DNA of 64,000 nucleotides from Nocardiopsis gilva YIM 90087 (GTDB lineage: Bacteria; Actinomycetota; Actinomycetes; Streptosporangiales; Streptosporangiaceae). The DNA lies in the NCBI RefSeq assembly GCF_002263495.1, contig NZ_CP022753.1:2046001-2110000 (forward strand). The letters are read 5' to 3'. The position numbers and the translations under genes are program-made. The first letter of the stretch is position 1. Each line of letters starts with the position of its first letter. The notes below the pieces were generated by a model, which was not told the origin of the DNA, ran no database searches, and was given only the letters and a program-made list of their open reading frames with translations. Positions 60,244 to 64,000 of this stretch are shown piece after piece.

Positions 60244-61224
60244 CTACTCCTTGAGGAAGCCCTCCTTGGTCAGCCACTCCCGGGCCACGGTGGCGGGGTC
60301 GTCACCCTCCTGGTCGGCCTGGGCGTTGAGCTCCGTCACCGTCTCGGTGTCGAGCTTCTCCGCGATGGGGCCGAAGATCTCCTCCAGCATCGGGTACTTC
60401 TCGTTGAAGTCCTTCTTGACGGTGATCGCCGGGTTGTAGATCGGGAAGACGTTCTTGTCGTCCTCCAGCATCTTCAGGCCCAGCGCCTTGATCCGGCCGT
60501 CGGTGGAGTAGGCGGACCCGACCGCGCACTTGCCCTCGGACACGGAGGTGTACACCACGCCCGAGTCCATGGTCTGCACGTCGTCGTTGGGGAGGTCCTT
60601 GGTGGAGATCCCGTAGTCCTCGCGCGTCTGGGCGAGGCCGTCGGAGCGGTCGTGGTACTCGGTGTCGACGCACAGCGAGCGCTCGTCCTCGGGGATCTCG
60701 AGGAAGTCGGAGATCCCCTCGAGGTCGTACTTCTCGGCGGTCTCCGGGGTGACCACGAGCGCGTAGGTGTTGTTCATCGGGGCCGGCGGGTCGAGCCACA
60801 CCATGTCGTTCTCTTCGAGGTCGCGGTCGCGGATCGCCTCGTACTGCTTGCGCGGGTCCTTGATGACCTCTTCCTGGCCCTCATAGATCAGCCACGCCGT
60901 GCCGGTGTACTCCCACATCAGGTCGATGTCGCCGTTGAGCATGGCGCGGCGCGCGTTCTCGCTGCCGGCGATGTTGGTCTCGTCCTGGACGTCGGCCCCG
61001 GCGGCGGACAGCGCCTGGACGGCGATCTGGCCGAGAATGAGCTGCTCGGTGAGCTCCTTGGAGCCGACCTTGATGGTCTGCCCCTCCAGCTCCTCGAACG
61101 TCGGGATGGAACCGGCCTCCACGTCGAGACTGCTGCCTCCGCCGCCGGATTCCAGTCCGCATCCGGTGGCCAGCAGTGCCAGCCCGAGGGTTGCGGCGGC
61201 GAGGCCGGTCGTGCGGTTGCGCAT
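60244..61224 (-). CDS. Glycine betaine/choline ABC transporter substrate-binding lipoprotein
   Basis: This 326-aa extracytoplasmic solute-binding lipoprotein has the signal peptide MRNRTTGLAAATLGLALLAT and the lipobox LATGC, lipidated at Cys22. It belongs to the OpuC/ProX type: KVGSKELTEQLILGQIAVQAL, GDIDLMWEYTGTAWL and GKCAVGSAYSTDGRIKALGL are typical, with Trp/Tyr residues that may form the aromatic cage for quaternary amines. It is the last gene of the four-gene operon (permease-ATPase-permease-binding protein); the permease stop immediately precedes its ATG. Confidence 0.92.
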   Translation of the reverse strand: MRNRTTGLAAATLGLALLATGCGLESGGGGSSLDVEAGSIPTFEELEGQTIKVGSKELTEQLILGQIAVQALSAAGADVQDETNIAGSENARRAMLNGDIDLMWEYTGTAWLIYEGQEEVIKDPRKQYEAIRDRDLEENDMVWLDPPAPMNNTYALVVTPETAEKYDLEGISDFLEIPEDERSLCVDTEYHDRSDGLAQTREDYGISTKDLPNDDVQTMDSGVVYTSVSEGKCAVGSAYSTDGRIKALGLKMLEDDKNVFPIYNPAITVKKDFNEKYPMLEEIFGPIAEKLDTETVTELNAQADQEGDDPATVAREWLTKEGFLKE

Positions 61225-62036
61225 CTAGAGTCCCTTCGGTTGAACGAGTCGGTTGACCATTCCGGCGATCCAGTCGACGAGGAGGGCCAGCAGTGCGATC
61301 AGCAGCGATCCGATGAACAGGGTGGCGTCGCGGCTGGTGCTGTTACCGGCGACGACGAGCTGCCCCAGGCCGCCGGCGTTCATGAAGATCGCCAGGCCCA
61401 CCATGCCGACGAGGAGCACCAGCGTGGTGCGGATCCCGGCGAGGATGAGCGGAAGCGCGAGGGGGAGCTCCACTTTGAACAGCACCCGCCACGCCGGCAT
61501 GCCGATGCCGCGGGCGGCGTCGATCAGCGCGGGGTCCACCTGCTGCAGGCCGACCATGGTGTTGCGCAGCGCGGGCAGGACGGCGTAGATGACCAGCCCG
61601 ATGACGGCCGGCCAGAAGCCGATGCCGACGCCGATGGCGAGCAGCACGAGTACGCCGATGGGCGGTGCCGACTGCCCGATGTTGGCGATGCCCAGCACGA
61701 TCGGGGTCGACCAGCGCATCTTGTCCCGGCTGACGACGATTCCCATGGGGACCGCGATGAGCAGGACGATCACCGTGGAGACCGCGGCGAGCTGCAGGTG
61801 CTCGGAGGTGCGGCGGGCGATGTTGTCCAGGTTGAGCGAGCGCAGCTCGGTGTTGTCGAAGTACCCCCCGACGTCGCCGAGCCAGGTGTAGAACAGCGCC
61901 GCGGCGGCGAGCAGCAGGATCACGGCGGGTGCGAGGAAGAGCCGCCACCCGCTGCCCAGCGGTGAGGCCGCCGTCTCCACGCGCTCCGTGGCGCGGTCGG
62001 CGTCGTCGGGGGCGGTGGAGGCGTTGGGAGGCGCGG

Positions 62037-62040
<4 letters not shown>
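61225..62040 (-). CDS. Osmolyte ABC transporter permease (ProW/OpuC type)
   Basis: This is a 271-aa inner-membrane permease with about six hydrophobic segments. The EAA-type coupling loop is in DAARGIGMPAWRVLFKVELPLALPLILAGIR. A 30-residue hydrophilic N-terminus precedes TM1 (LFLAPAVILLLAAAALFYTW). ATG 62040 overlaps the ATPase stop by 4 nt. It is paralogous to the permease at 63349, and the two would form the heterodimeric channel. Confidence 0.92.
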
Positions 62041-63348
<1,308 letters not shown>

Positions 63349-63356
<8 letters not shown>

Positions 63357-64000
63357 GGATTCGAATTCCTCGTGAGGTGGTCAACTTGCCGATCAGGACG
63401 AAGATGAGGTCGAACAGCAGCGCCAGCACGACGATGCCCAGCGTGCCCGCCAGCGCCATGTTCGGCGCGTTGACCGTGCCGAGGCGGCCCTGGGCGCTGA
63501 AGATCAGCTGGCCCAGACCGGGCCCGTTGACGAAGGCGGCGATGGCGCCGATGCCCATCGCGAGCTGGGTGGACACGCGCAGCCCGGCCAGGATCGCGGG
63601 CCAGGCCAGCGGGAGCTGGACCCGGAACAGGGCGCGGGTGCGGCTCATGCCGATGCCGTGCGCGGCGTCCACCAGTGCCGGGTCGACGCCGTTCAGTCCG
63701 GAGATCGTGTTGCGCAGGATGGGCAGCAGCGAGTAGAGCACGATCGCCGTCACCGTCGGCGCCACGCCCAGTCCGAGGGGCGTGATCAGCAGGCCGAGCA
63801 TGGCCAGCGAGGGGATGGTGAAGATGATGCTGGTGGTGCCGGTGGTCAGCGCGGCGGCCGTCTCGTTCCGGAATGCCAGCACGCCGATCCCCACCCCCAG
63901 GACGGCCGCGATCAGAATGCACTGCGCGATCAGGCTGGCGTGCTGGGTCGCCTGCATCACGATCGTGTCGGAATGCCGGTCGACGTACGCCAAGAAGTCG
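63349..64000 (-). CDS. Osmolyte ABC transporter permease, 5' end off the window
   Basis: This is the second permease of the system, at least 214 residues, with five or six hydrophobic segments. The EAA loop is in DAAHGIGMSRTRALFRVQLPLAWPAILAGLR. The only in-window start is TTG 63993, but the frame remains open to the edge (reading DFLAYVDRHSD), and family members usually begin a few residues before this motif. The true start is probably just outside. It overlaps the ATPase gene by 8 nt. Confidence 0.9.

Overview
The window is a high-GC actinobacterial chromosome segment. GTG and TTG starts, several probable leaderless promoters (TANNNT followed 7 nt later by ATG/GTG), a SecA2 of the mycobacterial type, a conservon-type GTPase and the order lipoprotein-ferritin-like / rimP-nusA-ylxR-infB-DUF503-rbfA-truB-ribF-rpsO-pnp all fit. 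Gene content fits Nocardiopsaceae (Nocardiopsis or Streptomonospora type) best; that placement is inference, since no rRNA is present.

Layout. 1-10193: 5' part of hisS (minus), a CvnD-like GTPase with a styrene/indole-monooxygenase-type flavoprotein, glpD, secA2 and a NarL-type two-component pair. 10354-36781: an acyl-CoA catabolic island. It holds an ADP-forming acyl-CoA ligase, four AMP-forming ligase-family proteins (two with eroded catalytic motifs), two thiolase-like and two DUF35 proteins, an SDR, two LLM flavin oxidoreductases, a flavin reductase, a cyclase-family hydrolase, an esterase-type serine hydrolase, a Dabb protein and a KstR2-like TetR regulator. Unrelated genes sit among them: an FkbM methyltransferase, an AlkD-like protein, a metallothionein-like mini-gene, a spermidine-synthase-like protein and a MarR/EamA pair. 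Three near-perfect copies and one weaker copy of an 18-bp palindrome, ACCAAGCGnnCGCTTGGT, lie in the promoters of the pathway genes. The TetR gene has a related site in its own promoter. This suggests one regulon of about a dozen genes.

36991-52828: housekeeping translation and RNA genes (proS, rimP, nusA, ylxR, infB, rbfA, truB, ribF, rpsO, pnp) and an M16 peptidase. The infB reading frame is broken in its GC-rich linker. The rpsO leader can fold into a long-range structure that may be an S15 autoregulatory element. 53048-64000: Hsp20, a BCCT osmolyte transporter, tRNA-Arg(UCU), a 20-codon mini-gene with its own terminator, cobD-cobQ, a protein with two ribbon-helix-helix-like segments, and a glycine-betaine/choline-type ABC transporter whose last gene runs off the window.

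A 64-bp hairpin element occurs three times in about 21 kb (after proS, after the M16 peptidase, and at the end of cobQ, where it supplies the final codons). No CRISPR array, rRNA or intact insertion sequence was seen. The best candidates for something undescribed are the TetR-linked acyl-CoA regulon with its degenerate ligases, the 64-bp repeat family, and the two very small genes at 26657-26770 and 56527-56589.
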